Source: Nitrospirota bacterium | Lineage (GTDB): Bacteria > Nitrospirota > 9FT-COMBO-42-15 > HDB-SIOI813 | Direction of reading: 5' to 3' | DNA: 23,521 nt | Assembly (NCBI GenBank): GCA_016234155.1 | Contig: JACRGZ010000053.1 | Span: forward strand, 1-23,521 | Part shown: positions 7,537 through 15,356 of the stretch, in pieces | How the letters are laid out: every line of letters starts with the position of its first letter | How positions within the stretch are numbered: the stretch's first letter is position 1 | Translations under genes and position numbers: made by a program | The notes under the pieces: model-generated | What the model was told of the DNA's origin: nothing | Seen by the model: the letters and a program-made list of their open reading frames with translations, nothing else | Databases searched by the model: none

Positions 7537-7565
7537 ATCATAACCTAATGCCGCCTATATTGCAA
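7537..7565 (-). promoter_or_regulatory. Sigma70-type promoter of trmI
   Basis: On the minus strand, TTGCAA (7565-7560), a 17-base spacer and TATGAT (7542-7537). The predicted transcription start falls within about two bases of the trmI ATG. Confidence 0.55.
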
Positions 7566-7586
7566 TTGTCCACCGTTGCATGTTCA

Positions 7587-7615
7587 TTGCTTATCAATAC
7601 AAATTTTGTTAGTAT
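7587..7615 (+). promoter_or_regulatory. Sigma70-type promoter of the histidine kinase gene
   Basis: TTGCTT (7587-7592), a 17-base spacer and TAGTAT (7610-7615). The leader is about 18 bases and carries GGAG and GAGGG upstream of the ATG at 7640. It is back to back with the trmI promoter in the 111-bp divergent gap. Confidence 0.45.
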
Positions 7616-7639
7616 AAGCTGAAGGAGCGAGGGCAAAAT

Positions 7640-10558
7640 ATGACTGATCAATCGAGAAGGTCCATTGAGAAGATAGATACGGAAATACTCGGCCTTGAGA
7701 TATTAAGCGAGATCAGCAGGATAGCACATTCCACATTTGATCTTAAAGAAAGGCTGAATGCCATAGTAAACACGACTGCTGAAAAAATGGGGGTGGATTG
7801 CTGTTATGTCTCTCTCTTAGACAAGGATGAGAAGGGCCTGACCCTTAAGGCAGCAAAGGGTCTTAACATTAAGGCTGTTGATAAGGTGATGCTCCATATA
7901 GGCGAGGGTATAACCGGATGGGTTGCTATGGAAAAGCTGCCTGTTGCCCTTCGTGATGCACATACCGACCCGCGGTTTAAATATGTACCGGAGACCGGTG
8001 AGGAAAAATTCAGGTCAATGCTTGCAGTTCCTATAACTATCCAGGACAGGTGTATCGGTGTGCTCACAGTACAGACATATGACCCCAAGAATTATAAGGA
8101 AGAGGAGATTACCCTGCTCTCGACTATAGCACGTGAAGTAGGGGGTATCATTAGAAATGCCCAGTTGTACCAGGGCATGAATCAGCGGCTACTCGAGCTC
8201 ACCACCCTTCATGAAATAGGGCAGGCCATTACATCAACCTTAGAGCTTGAAACCCTTCTAAAGGTAATCATAAAAAATAGTGTCCGTGTAATCAGGGCAA
8301 AGGGCGGGGTATTAAGGCTGCTTGACCCTGAGACCAATAAACTGGTAGTAAAGGCATATTGTATGCCTGAAGAGGATGCGAAAAAGCTGATCGAACAGGT
8401 AGATATAGGAGAAGGAGCGGCAGGCGTCATCGTTGCAACTGAAAACCCTTTATTGGTCCCTGATATTGAATTGGCACAGGAGTTCAAAGGTGTAAGCAAA
8501 ATAGCCATGAAAAACATGCTGGGGGTCCCGCTTAAGGCCAAGGACAAGATCATTGGCACAATTACATTATATGATAAAGTTGCCGAAACAGGTGAAGAAT
8601 CCACAACCTTTACTTATGAAGATCTGCAACTCCTTACAACCCTGGCAAGCCAGGCCTCAATAGCTATAGAAAATGCAAAACTATATCAGCAAACACTCAA
8701 GAATGCCAGGGAGATGGAGACCTTATTCTCCCTGTCAAAAGGGCTTACCTCTGTCCTTGACCTCCATTTTGTCCTCGACTCTGTACTCCGTATGATATGT
8801 GAACTATTAGAGGGGGGCTTTGGTATCCTCACCTTGTATGATGAGACATCAGGGGAACTTGTCACCAAATCCATCTATGGTACTAACCCCGCAATAATAC
8901 CACATCTCAGATTCAAGATAGGAGAAGGGACAACGGGATGGATCGGGGAGCATAAGGACAGCCTTATGCTTGACACTATTGATCCAGGTGATAAAAAGAT
9001 GGCCTACCTGCCTATTAAAAATCTTATAGGTGTCCCCTTGTTAGTAAAAGACCGCCTTATCGGTACAATTGAAATAGCCAACAAGATTTCCGCTCCAAAG
9101 TTCTCTTCAGCCAATCTGATGTTCCTGTTCACGTTTGCAGGACAGGCCGCTGTAGCGATAGAGAATGCCAATCTTTATGAGCGGGCAAAACAGTTGGCAG
9201 AAGAAAACATGAAAAGGGCTACTGAATTATCCATATTGCATGAAATAGGCGGTACACTGGCTGTCACCTTAGACCTCGACCGGCTGCTGCATATAATACT
9301 GACCGGCGTAACAATAGGCGGCGGGTTGGGCTTCAACAGGGCCATCTTATTTCTTGTGGATGAGAGGGAGCAGATACTGAAAGGGGTGCTGGGGATAGGG
9401 CCTGATAGCGGAGAGGAGGCCTACCACATATGGAGCAGGCAACCCGTGTCCGGCAGCCTTAGAGATAGGATACTGAGTGATAATGATATGGCTTTACATA
9501 AGGGGTCCAATATAAACAGGCTGGCGACGAGCCTTATAATTCCTATTGAAGGGGGCACAAGTGTCCTTGCAAAGACGGTCCTTGATAAACAGGGATATAT
9601 TATTCATGATGCCATGAACGACCAGCGTGTCCTTCCGGCTTTACGTGACACAATAAAAACAGAGAGTTTTGCCACCGCGCCATTGATAGCAAAGGGGCAG
9701 GTAATTGGTGTGATATTTGTCGACAATCACTTTACTAAAAAACCGATAACCGAAGATGATATGAGATTCCTTATGATGTTTGCGAATCAGGCAGGCCTGG
9801 CAATAGAGAATGCCATGATATACTCCAATTTAGAAGAGACAAACAAGAGCCTGCGCGAGGCACAGGAGAGGTTGATCCAGCAGGAGAGGATGGCAGCCCT
9901 CGGGGAGATGGCTACAAGTATGGCACATGAGATTAGAAACCCGCTGGTCTCAATTGGCGGCTTTGCAAGACGGCTTAAGGATAAGCTTTCTACTGATGAT
10001 CAGGCAAGAAAATATTCGGAGATTATTTTCCATGAGGTCAGCAGGTTAGAGCGGATTCTGCAGGAAATATTAGTCTTTGCAAAGGAGACCAGCCCCGCCT
10101 TCGTATCCATGGACATAAATAAGATTGCAGGAGATATCCTTACGCTGTTCAAAGAGACGTTAGCTGCCAAAAATATCAAGGTTATTACAGCGCTCTCCAA
10201 TGGACTTCCGCTGATACCCGGTGATCCTCAGCAATTAAAACAGGTCTTTATAAACCTCTTTGCTAATGCAGAACAGGCCATGGAGGAAGAAGGTGGTACT
10301 CTTTTTGTTGCATCGGGACTTTCCAATGAATTACCCCCTGAACTCTTTATCGAGATCAGTAATACAGGCCCTTCAATCCCGCAGGATATAATGGCCAATA
10401 TTTTCAACCCCTTCTTTACTACAAAGTCAACCGGAACAGGTCTCGGACTTGCTATTGTCCACCGCATAATTGACAATCATAATGGCAGGATCAGTGTTAA
10501 AAACCGGCCGGGGGGCGGGGTTACATTTTTGATAGAGCTGGCGGTGGAGATAAGGTGA
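7640..10558 (+). CDS. Soluble sensor histidine kinase with four GAF domains
   Basis: A 972-aa protein with no transmembrane segment or signal peptide. Four GAF domains lie at roughly 35-175, 205-345, 375-515 and 545-735. Each carries the IGEG.(T/A)GW/GV or GVPL-type strands and ends in an A(I/L)ENA helix. A coiled coil leads into HisKA (MAHEIRNPLVSIGGF, phospho-acceptor His763) and a HATPase domain with N box NLFANAEQAM, F box FNPFFTTK and G2 box TGLGLAIVHRI. It would sense a small cytoplasmic ligand or redox signal and autophosphorylate. No response regulator is adjacent, so it is an orphan kinase. In the G1 box the usual Asp is Asn908 (ISNTGPSI). The start is supported by GGAG/GAGGG upstream. 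Confidence 0.92.
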   Translation: MTDQSRRSIEKIDTEILGLEILSEISRIAHSTFDLKERLNAIVNTTAEKMGVDCCYVSLLDKDEKGLTLKAAKGLNIKAVDKVMLHIGEGITGWVAMEKLPVALRDAHTDPRFKYVPETGEEKFRSMLAVPITIQDRCIGVLTVQTYDPKNYKEEEITLLSTIAREVGGIIRNAQLYQGMNQRLLELTTLHEIGQAITSTLELETLLKVIIKNSVRVIRAKGGVLRLLDPETNKLVVKAYCMPEEDAKKLIEQVDIGEGAAGVIVATENPLLVPDIELAQEFKGVSKIAMKNMLGVPLKAKDKIIGTITLYDKVAETGEESTTFTYEDLQLLTTLASQASIAIENAKLYQQTLKNAREMETLFSLSKGLTSVLDLHFVLDSVLRMICELLEGGFGILTLYDETSGELVTKSIYGTNPAIIPHLRFKIGEGTTGWIGEHKDSLMLDTIDPGDKKMAYLPIKNLIGVPLLVKDRLIGTIEIANKISAPKFSSANLMFLFTFAGQAAVAIENANLYERAKQLAEENMKRATELSILHEIGGTLAVTLDLDRLLHIILTGVTIGGGLGFNRAILFLVDEREQILKGVLGIGPDSGEEAYHIWSRQPVSGSLRDRILSDNDMALHKGSNINRLATSLIIPIEGGTSVLAKTVLDKQGYIIHDAMNDQRVLPALRDTIKTESFATAPLIAKGQVIGVIFVDNHFTKKPITEDDMRFLMMFANQAGLAIENAMIYSNLEETNKSLREAQERLIQQERMAALGEMATSMAHEIRNPLVSIGGFARRLKDKLSTDDQARKYSEIIFHEVSRLERILQEILVFAKETSPAFVSMDINKIAGDILTLFKETLAAKNIKVITALSNGLPLIPGDPQQLKQVFINLFANAEQAMEEEGGTLFVASGLSNELPPELFIEISNTGPSIPQDIMANIFNPFFTTKSTGTGLGLAIVHRIIDNHNGRISVKNRPGGGVTFLIELAVEIR

Positions 10559-10570
10559 ATTACACCATAA

Positions 10571-10594
10571 CCCTCCCCCCTTTGTGGGGGAGGG
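10571..10594. terminator. Strong GC hairpin between convergent genes
   Basis: CCCTCCCCC (10571-10579) and GGGGGAGGG (10586-10594) form a perfect 9-bp stem with a 6-base loop in the 48-bp gap between the kinase and the cytochrome operon. No T-run follows, so it is a terminator-like or repeat-derived structure that could serve both strands. Confidence 0.45.
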
Positions 10595-10606
10595 AAGGGT
10601 GGGGGG

Positions 10607-11101
10607 TCATCGCTTCGGCTTGGAATGGCACCTTGTGCAGTTGGATAACGGGAAGGCCACGACCCCGTGGCACCTGCCGCAAAATTGACCTTCCTCTATC
10701 TTTTTCATCGTTACCTTATTTGCCCCTGCCTGCATTATAAATATCTTGGGATGGCAATTACTGCATGAAAGCCATTGAGTGTGGGGGTAATGAGGGTATA
10801 CAACATCAGGGAGATCCCCCTTTACCTTGAATACTATGTCTAAGTCAATTACAGGGGTGATTGGTTTGCTCGGGTCAAGTGAGTCTTTCGGTTTTATTAA
10901 TCCCTGTCTTAATGATTTGACCCAGTCTACATTTCCTGCGTTGTCTTTTGGCAATATCTGTAAAGGTATAGCCTGCTCCTGCCGGGGTGCACTTTCCTGC
11001 TGCATCTTTTGCTGAGTATATGCTGTTGGCAGGTAAGATACCAATAGGCTACAGAATAAAAAGGATGCTAAGAAAAGTGTCCGGCTAATCCATTTTGCCA
11101 T
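10607..11101 (-). CDS. Triheme c7-type cytochrome, periplasmic
   Basis: A 164-aa exported cytochrome. A signal peptide or anchor spans residues 7-28. A conserved segment LPKDNAGNVDW (50-60) leads to KPKDSLDP. The triheme domain follows: PHYPH (103-107), CSNCH (113-117), CGRCH (141-145) and CTRCH (155-159). The layout PHxxHxxxxxCxxCHxxIF with a GxxCGxCH and a closing CxRCH fits the c(7)-type triheme family. The two His of PHYPH are likely distal heme ligands; a third non-motif His is not evident. It would carry electrons in the periplasm. It is the last gene of a four-gene operon, 9 bp after the cupredoxin, and closely resembles the product of 11553-12368. Confidence 0.88.
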   Translation of the reverse strand: MAKWISRTLFLASFLFCSLLVSYLPTAYTQQKMQQESAPRQEQAIPLQILPKDNAGNVDWVKSLRQGLIKPKDSLDPSKPITPVIDLDIVFKVKGDLPDVVYPHYPHTQWLSCSNCHPKIFIMQAGANKVTMKKIEEGQFCGRCHGVVAFPLSNCTRCHSKPKR

Positions 11102-11110
11102 TTTCCGTAT

Positions 11111-11527
11111 CTATTGTTCAATCTTTGCAGGCGGTTCCTGATTAGCCTCCTCAACAAACACGACCCCCATCATTACATAGTGTATATAACAGAAATAGGG
11201 ATATTCACCGGTCTTTTTAAAGGTGTGACTCCATGATCCGCCAGTTGGCATAGAAGGGGCAAAAAGTTCCTTGTCATTGGTCCCTTGCCCTGGAATACTG
11301 GCAATAACATGCCCTCTGTCATCTTCATTTATCCATTTTACTGCATCCCCTATCTTTATTTTTAATACTGACGGTTCAAATTTATCAGCTCCTTTTGGAA
11401 TGTGTACCTCATGGACCGAAACACTTTCCGTAGAGGACAAACCCGTTTCCTCGGCCAGAGCGGTTGCAGTATTAGAAAACAGACCTACAATGACACTAAT
11501 AATAATTATCCATGGAGTTTGTAACAC
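11111..11527 (-). CDS. Cupredoxin (plastocyanin-like type I copper protein)
   Basis: A 138-aa exported copper protein. After a signal peptide (cleavage probably after ATALA, residue 25), the beta-barrel shows KFEPSVLKIKIGDAVKW and the copper ligands His73 (DDRGHVIA), Cys113, His116 and Met119 in YFCYIHYVMMG. All four type I ligands are present, so a blue copper centre is expected. It would shuttle electrons between periplasmic partners, plausibly the cytochromes on either side. The only plausible starts are GTG at 11527 or the adjacent CTG, since an in-frame TAA lies just upstream. It is 25 bp after one cytochrome gene and 9 bp before the other. Confidence 0.88.
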   Translation of the reverse strand: MLQTPWIIIISVIVGLFSNTATALAEETGLSSTESVSVHEVHIPKGADKFEPSVLKIKIGDAVKWINEDDRGHVIASIPGQGTNDKELFAPSMPTGGSWSHTFKKTGEYPYFCYIHYVMMGVVFVEEANQEPPAKIEQ

Positions 11528-11552
11528 CAGTGTCTCGTACCCTTATTTTTTC

Positions 11553-12368
11553 TCATGGGGTTTTCTGGCTAGCCTCCTTCGGTTTCACATGGCATCTGGT
11601 ACAGTCAGAAAGGGGGAATGAAACCCTGTTATGACATCTCCCACAGTACTCTCCGGATGCTATCTTTGGCATTGTCATTTCAGGATTACCACCAGCCTTC
11701 ATCTGGAATATCCCTGTATGGCAGTTGGTACAGGTTAGCCATAAGGTATGCGTATAATGGGGAAATACTACATCATTCATGAAATTGCTTTTTGTCTTTA
11801 TAACAATATCTAAGTTAAATGGGGGGGCTACTACGGCCTCCGGATCAAGGGAATCTCGTGGTTTAACATTGCCATTTTTGATTGCAGCGGCCCAATCAAC
11901 CAATCCATACTTATCCTTTGGAAGTTTCGCAAGCTCCATAGCAGCAGGATGCTCGGTCTGCCCGATCTTTTCTGCATCGCCGGCCACCCCCGATGGGTCA
12001 CCGGTGCCTGCCAGGACGCCCCTTGAGCTTAGATAGATTAGAAGAGAGGGGTCAATGTCCTTATATTGCTGTGGTATCTTTGCAGCAGCGCCGGCAGAAG
12101 GAGTAACCTTAGGAGTGGGTGCAGGCGCTGTTGCAGGGGGTGCCGGTGCAGGCGCTGGTTTAGCCTGCGGTTCTTTAGCCTCTTTCGCCTTAGTCTCAGG
12201 TGCAGGTGATGGCGCCGGCGCCTGGGCAGCCTCAGCTTGTGCAGGTGACGTCTCTATAACAACTGCCTCTTTCTTCACATCCCTTTGTGCACAGGCAATA
12301 GTAATTATTACAGCTATTGTTATAATAACAGCCGATAACAGGACTCTGAATCTATATTTGCTGCTCAT
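11553..12368 (-). CDS. Triheme c7-type cytochrome, probable lipoprotein with Pro/Ala linker
   Basis: A 271-aa protein from the ATG at 12368, chosen because GAGGGGGG lies seven bases upstream; an upstream in-frame ATG at 12389 is less likely. A hydrophobic signal ends ITIAC, so Cys26 is a likely lipidation site. Residues 41-97 form a Pro/Ala/Lys-rich linker, then a region with DIDPSLLIYLSSRG, the conserved LPKDKYGLVDW (149-159) and SLDP. The triheme domain has PHYTH (204-208 region), CTNCH (213-217), CGRCH (242-246) and CTRCH (256-260). The linker could hold the heme domain away from the membrane to reach partners. Similarity to the 10607-11101 product over the last 125 residues indicates duplication. 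Confidence 0.87.
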   Translation of the reverse strand: MSSKYRFRVLLSAVIITIAVIITIACAQRDVKKEAVVIETSPAQAEAAQAPAPSPAPETKAKEAKEPQAKPAPAPAPPATAPAPTPKVTPSAGAAAKIPQQYKDIDPSLLIYLSSRGVLAGTGDPSGVAGDAEKIGQTEHPAAMELAKLPKDKYGLVDWAAAIKNGNVKPRDSLDPEAVVAPPFNLDIVIKTKSNFMNDVVFPHYTHTLWLTCTNCHTGIFQMKAGGNPEMTMPKIASGEYCGRCHNRVSFPLSDCTRCHVKPKEASQKTP

Positions 12369-12403
12369 TATAAAGCCCCCCTCATTCATATTTATGGTCG
12401 CAT

Positions 12404-12778
12404 TTACTTAAGAAATCCCCTCGCCCCCGGTATAACAACAGTGCTTGGCGCCGAATGGCACCTGTCACAGTAGATAGGCGCCCATGCCACCCTGCCGTTG
12501 TGGCATTTCCCGCAATACTCACCCTGTATTATCTTTTGCATATTTATGTCATTAGAACCCTGCCTCATTAAAAATATCTCTTCATGGCATACCTTGCACT
12601 TGAATCTGATCCTGTGGAACCAGTGAGGGAATACCACAGGAGGCATTCCTGCCTGTTCTGCATATCTATTCAGTGTAAGGTCTGCATATTCCGCCTGGGT
12701 AGGTTTAAGCTCCACAAAACCGAGGAGGGCAATAATAAAAGCGGCAAAGACAAGGCTAACTATGATAATCTTTTTCAT
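12404..12778 (-). CDS. Triheme c7-type cytochrome, small
   Basis: First gene of the redox operon, 124 aa. It has a signal peptide or N-terminal anchor at residues 4-22 and a triheme domain with PHWFH (51-55), CKVCH (61-65), CGKCH (89-93) and CDRCH (104-108). It is the most divergent of the three cytochromes and lacks the LPKDxxGxVDW segment. It ends with a short hydrophobic tail VVIPGARGF. AGGAG lies about 10 bases upstream of the ATG, and a TTGACA-type promoter lies farther up. The 35-bp gap to the next cytochrome supports co-transcription. Its redox partners are unknown, and no quinol oxidase or terminal reductase lies in the window. Confidence 0.87.
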   Translation of the reverse strand: MKKIIIVSLVFAAFIIALLGFVELKPTQAEYADLTLNRYAEQAGMPPVVFPHWFHRIRFKCKVCHEEIFLMRQGSNDINMQKIIQGEYCGKCHNGRVAWAPIYCDRCHSAPSTVVIPGARGFLK

Positions 12779-12853
12779 CGGTCCCCACTCCTTTTTTTAT
12801 TTCTAATCTCAAGTTTGAAATTCCAAATAATTATTTTCCTTACATGGTGTAAA

Positions 12854-12885
12854 GGTAATTACCATATTCAGGGTGGGTTTGTCAA
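12854..12885 (-). promoter_or_regulatory. Promoter of the cytochrome/cupredoxin operon with overlapping palindrome
   Basis: On the minus strand a perfect TTGACA (12885-12880) is followed by a 16-base spacer and GGTAAT (12863-12858). The -10 is embedded in the perfect palindrome GGTAATTACC (12854-12863), which could be an operator. The -10 is weak, so activator dependence is possible. Confidence 0.45.
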
Positions 12886-12905
12886 CAAAAAAATTTTTAA
12901 AGGTC

Positions 12906-13766
12906 CTACCTTCTTCCTGCCATAGCCTCGAGCCTTGCTACACGCTCTTCAATAGGGGGGTGGGTGGAGAAGAGCGATAACACCCCTCCGCCTGCAAGGG
13001 GACTCACTATAAACATATGCGCGGTTGCAGGGTTGGCGTTCATCGGGATACGGCGTACGCCTGCATGGAGTTTCTTTAAGGCACTGGCTAACGACAGGGG
13101 ATTCCCGCATATGGATGCCCCGCTCTCATCGGCTTTATACTCACGGGAACGGGAAATAGCCATCTGGACCAGCATGGCTGCTATAGGGGCTAAAATCATC
13201 ACAAATATGGTAATGGCAGAGCCAAGCGGGTTACGACCTTCTTCATCCCGCCGACCGCCGCCGAACATCAGACCCCACTGGGCCATATAGGTTAAATAAC
13301 TTATGGCGCCTGCAATAGTAGCCGCTACAGTGCTGATAAGGATGTCTCTGTTCTTTATATGAGCGAGTTCATGGCCTATAACGCCGCTCAATTCATCCCT
13401 TGACAGAAGACCTGTTATCCCTGTGGTGACAGCTACAGCCGCATGCTCCGGATTCCGTCCTGTAGCAAAGGCATTAGGCGCGGGATTATCCATAATGTAA
13501 ACCTTCGGCATGGGGAGTTGTGCCCTCATCGTCAACTCCCTCACTATACTGTACAGCTCCGGGGCCTCTCTCTCCGGAACCTCCTTTGCCCTGTACATAG
13601 CGAGGACTATCTTGTCGCTGAACCAGTATGCGCCAATGTTCATGACTCCTGCCATGATAAGGGCCGTTGTAGCCCCACTCTTACCCCCCAGAAGTGATCC
13701 TATAAATATAAAGAGGACGGTAAGAACAGCCAAAAAAAACGTTGTCTTAAGCGTGTTGATGTTCAC
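12906..13766 (-). CDS. htpX: Membrane zinc metalloprotease HtpX
   Basis: M48 family inner-membrane endopeptidase involved in quality control of membrane proteins, 286 aa. Two N-terminal membrane spans lie at about 8-26 and 33-52. The zinc motif HELAH is at 132-136, with a third ligand Glu in SREYKADE near 209. Hydrophobic segments at about 144-162 and 183-203 follow. NPAPNAFATGRNPEHAAVAV and STHPPIEERVARLEAMA are characteristic. The length matches the family. AAGGTG lies directly before the ATG. It is 64 bp downstream of fmt on the same strand and may share its transcript. Confidence 0.95.
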   Translation of the reverse strand: MNINTLKTTFFLAVLTVLFIFIGSLLGGKSGATTALIMAGVMNIGAYWFSDKIVLAMYRAKEVPEREAPELYSIVRELTMRAQLPMPKVYIMDNPAPNAFATGRNPEHAAVAVTTGITGLLSRDELSGVIGHELAHIKNRDILISTVAATIAGAISYLTYMAQWGLMFGGGRRDEEGRNPLGSAITIFVMILAPIAAMLVQMAISRSREYKADESGASICGNPLSLASALKKLHAGVRRIPMNANPATAHMFIVSPLAGGGVLSLFSTHPPIEERVARLEAMAGRR

Positions 13767-13830
13767 CTTGTCATTCCTCCATTCTTGATTGATAGTTCCA
13801 TTATAAGCATGCTTTATTATACAGTCAATG

Positions 13831-14811
13831 TTACCTGACGCCGAGGATTACCCCTCGTTCCACTTTGTGTCCCATCAGAAATTCAACTACCCCTATCTTC
13901 CTTTTGCCCACTACCTGTATTTCTCTAATCATTAATGCCCCATATCCGGCAGCCACTACAATACCCCCTGGCTGGACATCTACTATCTCTCCAGGGGTAT
14001 ATGAGGGCAACTGTTTATCTATCTGACTATCAGGCTGACTATCAGGCTGACTATCAGGGGGCTCCGCCTTCCATATGCCCCACCTGTCCCCTTTATAGAA
14101 GGTATATGCCCCGGGCCAGGGGTCAAGCCCGCGTATCTTGTTATAGATATTATCAGAGCTATCTCTCCAGTCTATAAGGCCATCCTCTTTTTTTAGAAGC
14201 GGGGCAAGGGTTGCCTTACCGTGATCCTGAGGCATTGGTGTAATTTCCCCCCTGTCCAGCCCCTCCAGTGTCCTGATAAGGAGGTCTACGCCAATCTTCG
14301 AGAGCTTTACACTTAAACTCCCTGCCGTGTCACCTCTGTCTATCTCTATCTTTTCCTGTAACAATATATCTCCGGCATCAAGTTCCGGTGACATCAGCAT
14401 TGTAGTTACGCCGGTATATGTCCGGCCGGCGATTATAGCCTGCTGGATGGGAGATGCCCCACGGTACTCAGGGAGAAGAGAGGCGTGGACATTAATGCAC
14501 CCCTTTTCAGGAATCCTTAAAATCTCCGGTGGCACTATTCTGCCATAAGCGACTACGACTATATATTCAGGAGAGAATTTTTTTATCAGATCTATAAAAG
14601 ACGGGTCAGAAAGTCTCTTGGGTTGAAATACCGGTATGCCATGTTCAACAGCAGACTCTTTAACAGTTGATTGGGAAAGTTTGCGTCCCCTCCCTTTTGG
14701 TTTATCAGGCTGCGTTACAGCGCACGCAACACGGCGGCCGCTCTTTAATAAAGCGCCGAGAAAGGGTACGCTGAAGGAAGGTGTGCCCATGAACACGACA
14801 GACGCAGTCAT
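13831..14811 (-). CDS. fmt: Methionyl-tRNA formyltransferase
   Basis: Formylates Met-tRNAfMet with 10-formyl-THF for translation initiation. At 326 aa it has the N-terminal Rossmann domain and the catalytic trio Asn107, His109 and Asp145 (INVHASLLPEYRGASPIQQ and SPELDAGDI). The linker has GLIDWRDSSDNIYNKIRGLDPWPGA, and a C-terminal OB-fold binds tRNA. Residues 252-267 are a PDSQ-repeat insertion encoded by a 12-bp tandem repeat, in a loop of the C-terminal domain between WKAEP and TPGEIV. It follows def by 8 bp, the usual def-fmt pairing. The Shine-Dalgarno sequence (GGAAGGG) is rather far from the ATG, so translational coupling to def is likely. Confidence 0.95.
   Translation of the reverse strand: MTASVVFMGTPSFSVPFLGALLKSGRRVACAVTQPDKPKGRGRKLSQSTVKESAVEHGIPVFQPKRLSDPSFIDLIKKFSPEYIVVVAYGRIVPPEILRIPEKGCINVHASLLPEYRGASPIQQAIIAGRTYTGVTTMLMSPELDAGDILLQEKIEIDRGDTAGSLSVKLSKIGVDLLIRTLEGLDRGEITPMPQDHGKATLAPLLKKEDGLIDWRDSSDNIYNKIRGLDPWPGAYTFYKGDRWGIWKAEPPDSQPDSQPDSQIDKQLPSYTPGEIVDVQPGGIVVAAGYGALMIREIQVVGKRKIGVVEFLMGHKVERGVILGVR
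14011..14058. repeat. In-frame 12-bp minisatellite inside fmt
   Basis: Three perfect copies of CTGACTATCAGG (14023-14034, 14035-14046, 14047-14058) plus a degenerate fourth unit at 14011-14022. On the coding strand each encodes PDSQ; the degenerate unit encodes IDKQ. Copy-number change would alter protein length by four residues without a frameshift. Confidence 0.9.
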
Positions 14812-14819
14812 TACCGGCG

Positions 14820-15356
14820 CTACACCCTTCCTGAAAACTCGGCATTCAACTGTCTCTCGCGTTTTCTCATCTTCCTCAGGAATAACCCTCTCTTGAGACT
14901 GCTCAGGCGGTCGATAAAGAGGACGCCGTTTATATGGTCTATCTCATGCTGAAATACCCGTGCAAGAAGTCCTTCCGCTGTAATATCTACACCCCCCCCT
15001 TCCCTGTTAAATCCCTTTACCCTTACAACCGATGACCTTACCACTGTATCCCTGTAGTAAGGGATGCTGAGACACCCCTCTTCTCCCTTTATCTCCCCTT
15101 CCTGAGAGACTATCTCCGGGTTTATCAACACATAGTAATTTCTTGAAGGACCTTCCCCGGACAGGTTTTCATCGTAAATGAACAGGCTGACAGGAACGCC
15201 AATCTGTACGGCTGTAAGCCCAAGTCCGGGAACTGCATTGAGCGTATCCATCATATCATCAATAAGTTTATGTAAATCCTTTTCCCATTTCTCTACAGGC
15301 TTACTCTTCTGCCGGAGTATCGGATCAGGATATTCTCTGATCTTTAACACAGACAT
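14820..15356 (-). CDS. def: Peptide deformylase
   Basis: Removes the N-formyl group from nascent proteins, a cytoplasmic metalloenzyme usually containing Fe2+. It is 178 aa. Motif 1 GLGLTAVQIG (44-53) differs from the usual GxGLAAPQ at two positions. Motif 2 EGCLSIP gives metal ligand Cys95. Motif 3 QHEIDHINGVLFIDRL gives His137, Glu138 (catalytic) and His141. All catalytic residues are present, so it should be active. A perfect-looking AGGAGG Shine-Dalgarno sequence precedes the ATG. It heads the def-fmt-htpX run. Confidence 0.95.
   Translation of the reverse strand: MSVLKIREYPDPILRQKSKPVEKWEKDLHKLIDDMMDTLNAVPGLGLTAVQIGVPVSLFIYDENLSGEGPSRNYYVLINPEIVSQEGEIKGEEGCLSIPYYRDTVVRSSVVRVKGFNREGGGVDITAEGLLARVFQHEIDHINGVLFIDRLSSLKRGLFLRKMRKRERQLNAEFSGRV

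Noticed and set aside
10555..10740. 61-aa plus-strand ORF overlapping the kinase stop
   Set aside because: It runs through a hairpin repeat and the antisense of a cytochrome gene. It has no family features.
12055..12411. Ala/Gly-rich 118-aa plus-strand ORF
   Set aside because: It is an antisense shadow of the Pro/Ala-rich linker of the lipoprotein cytochrome.
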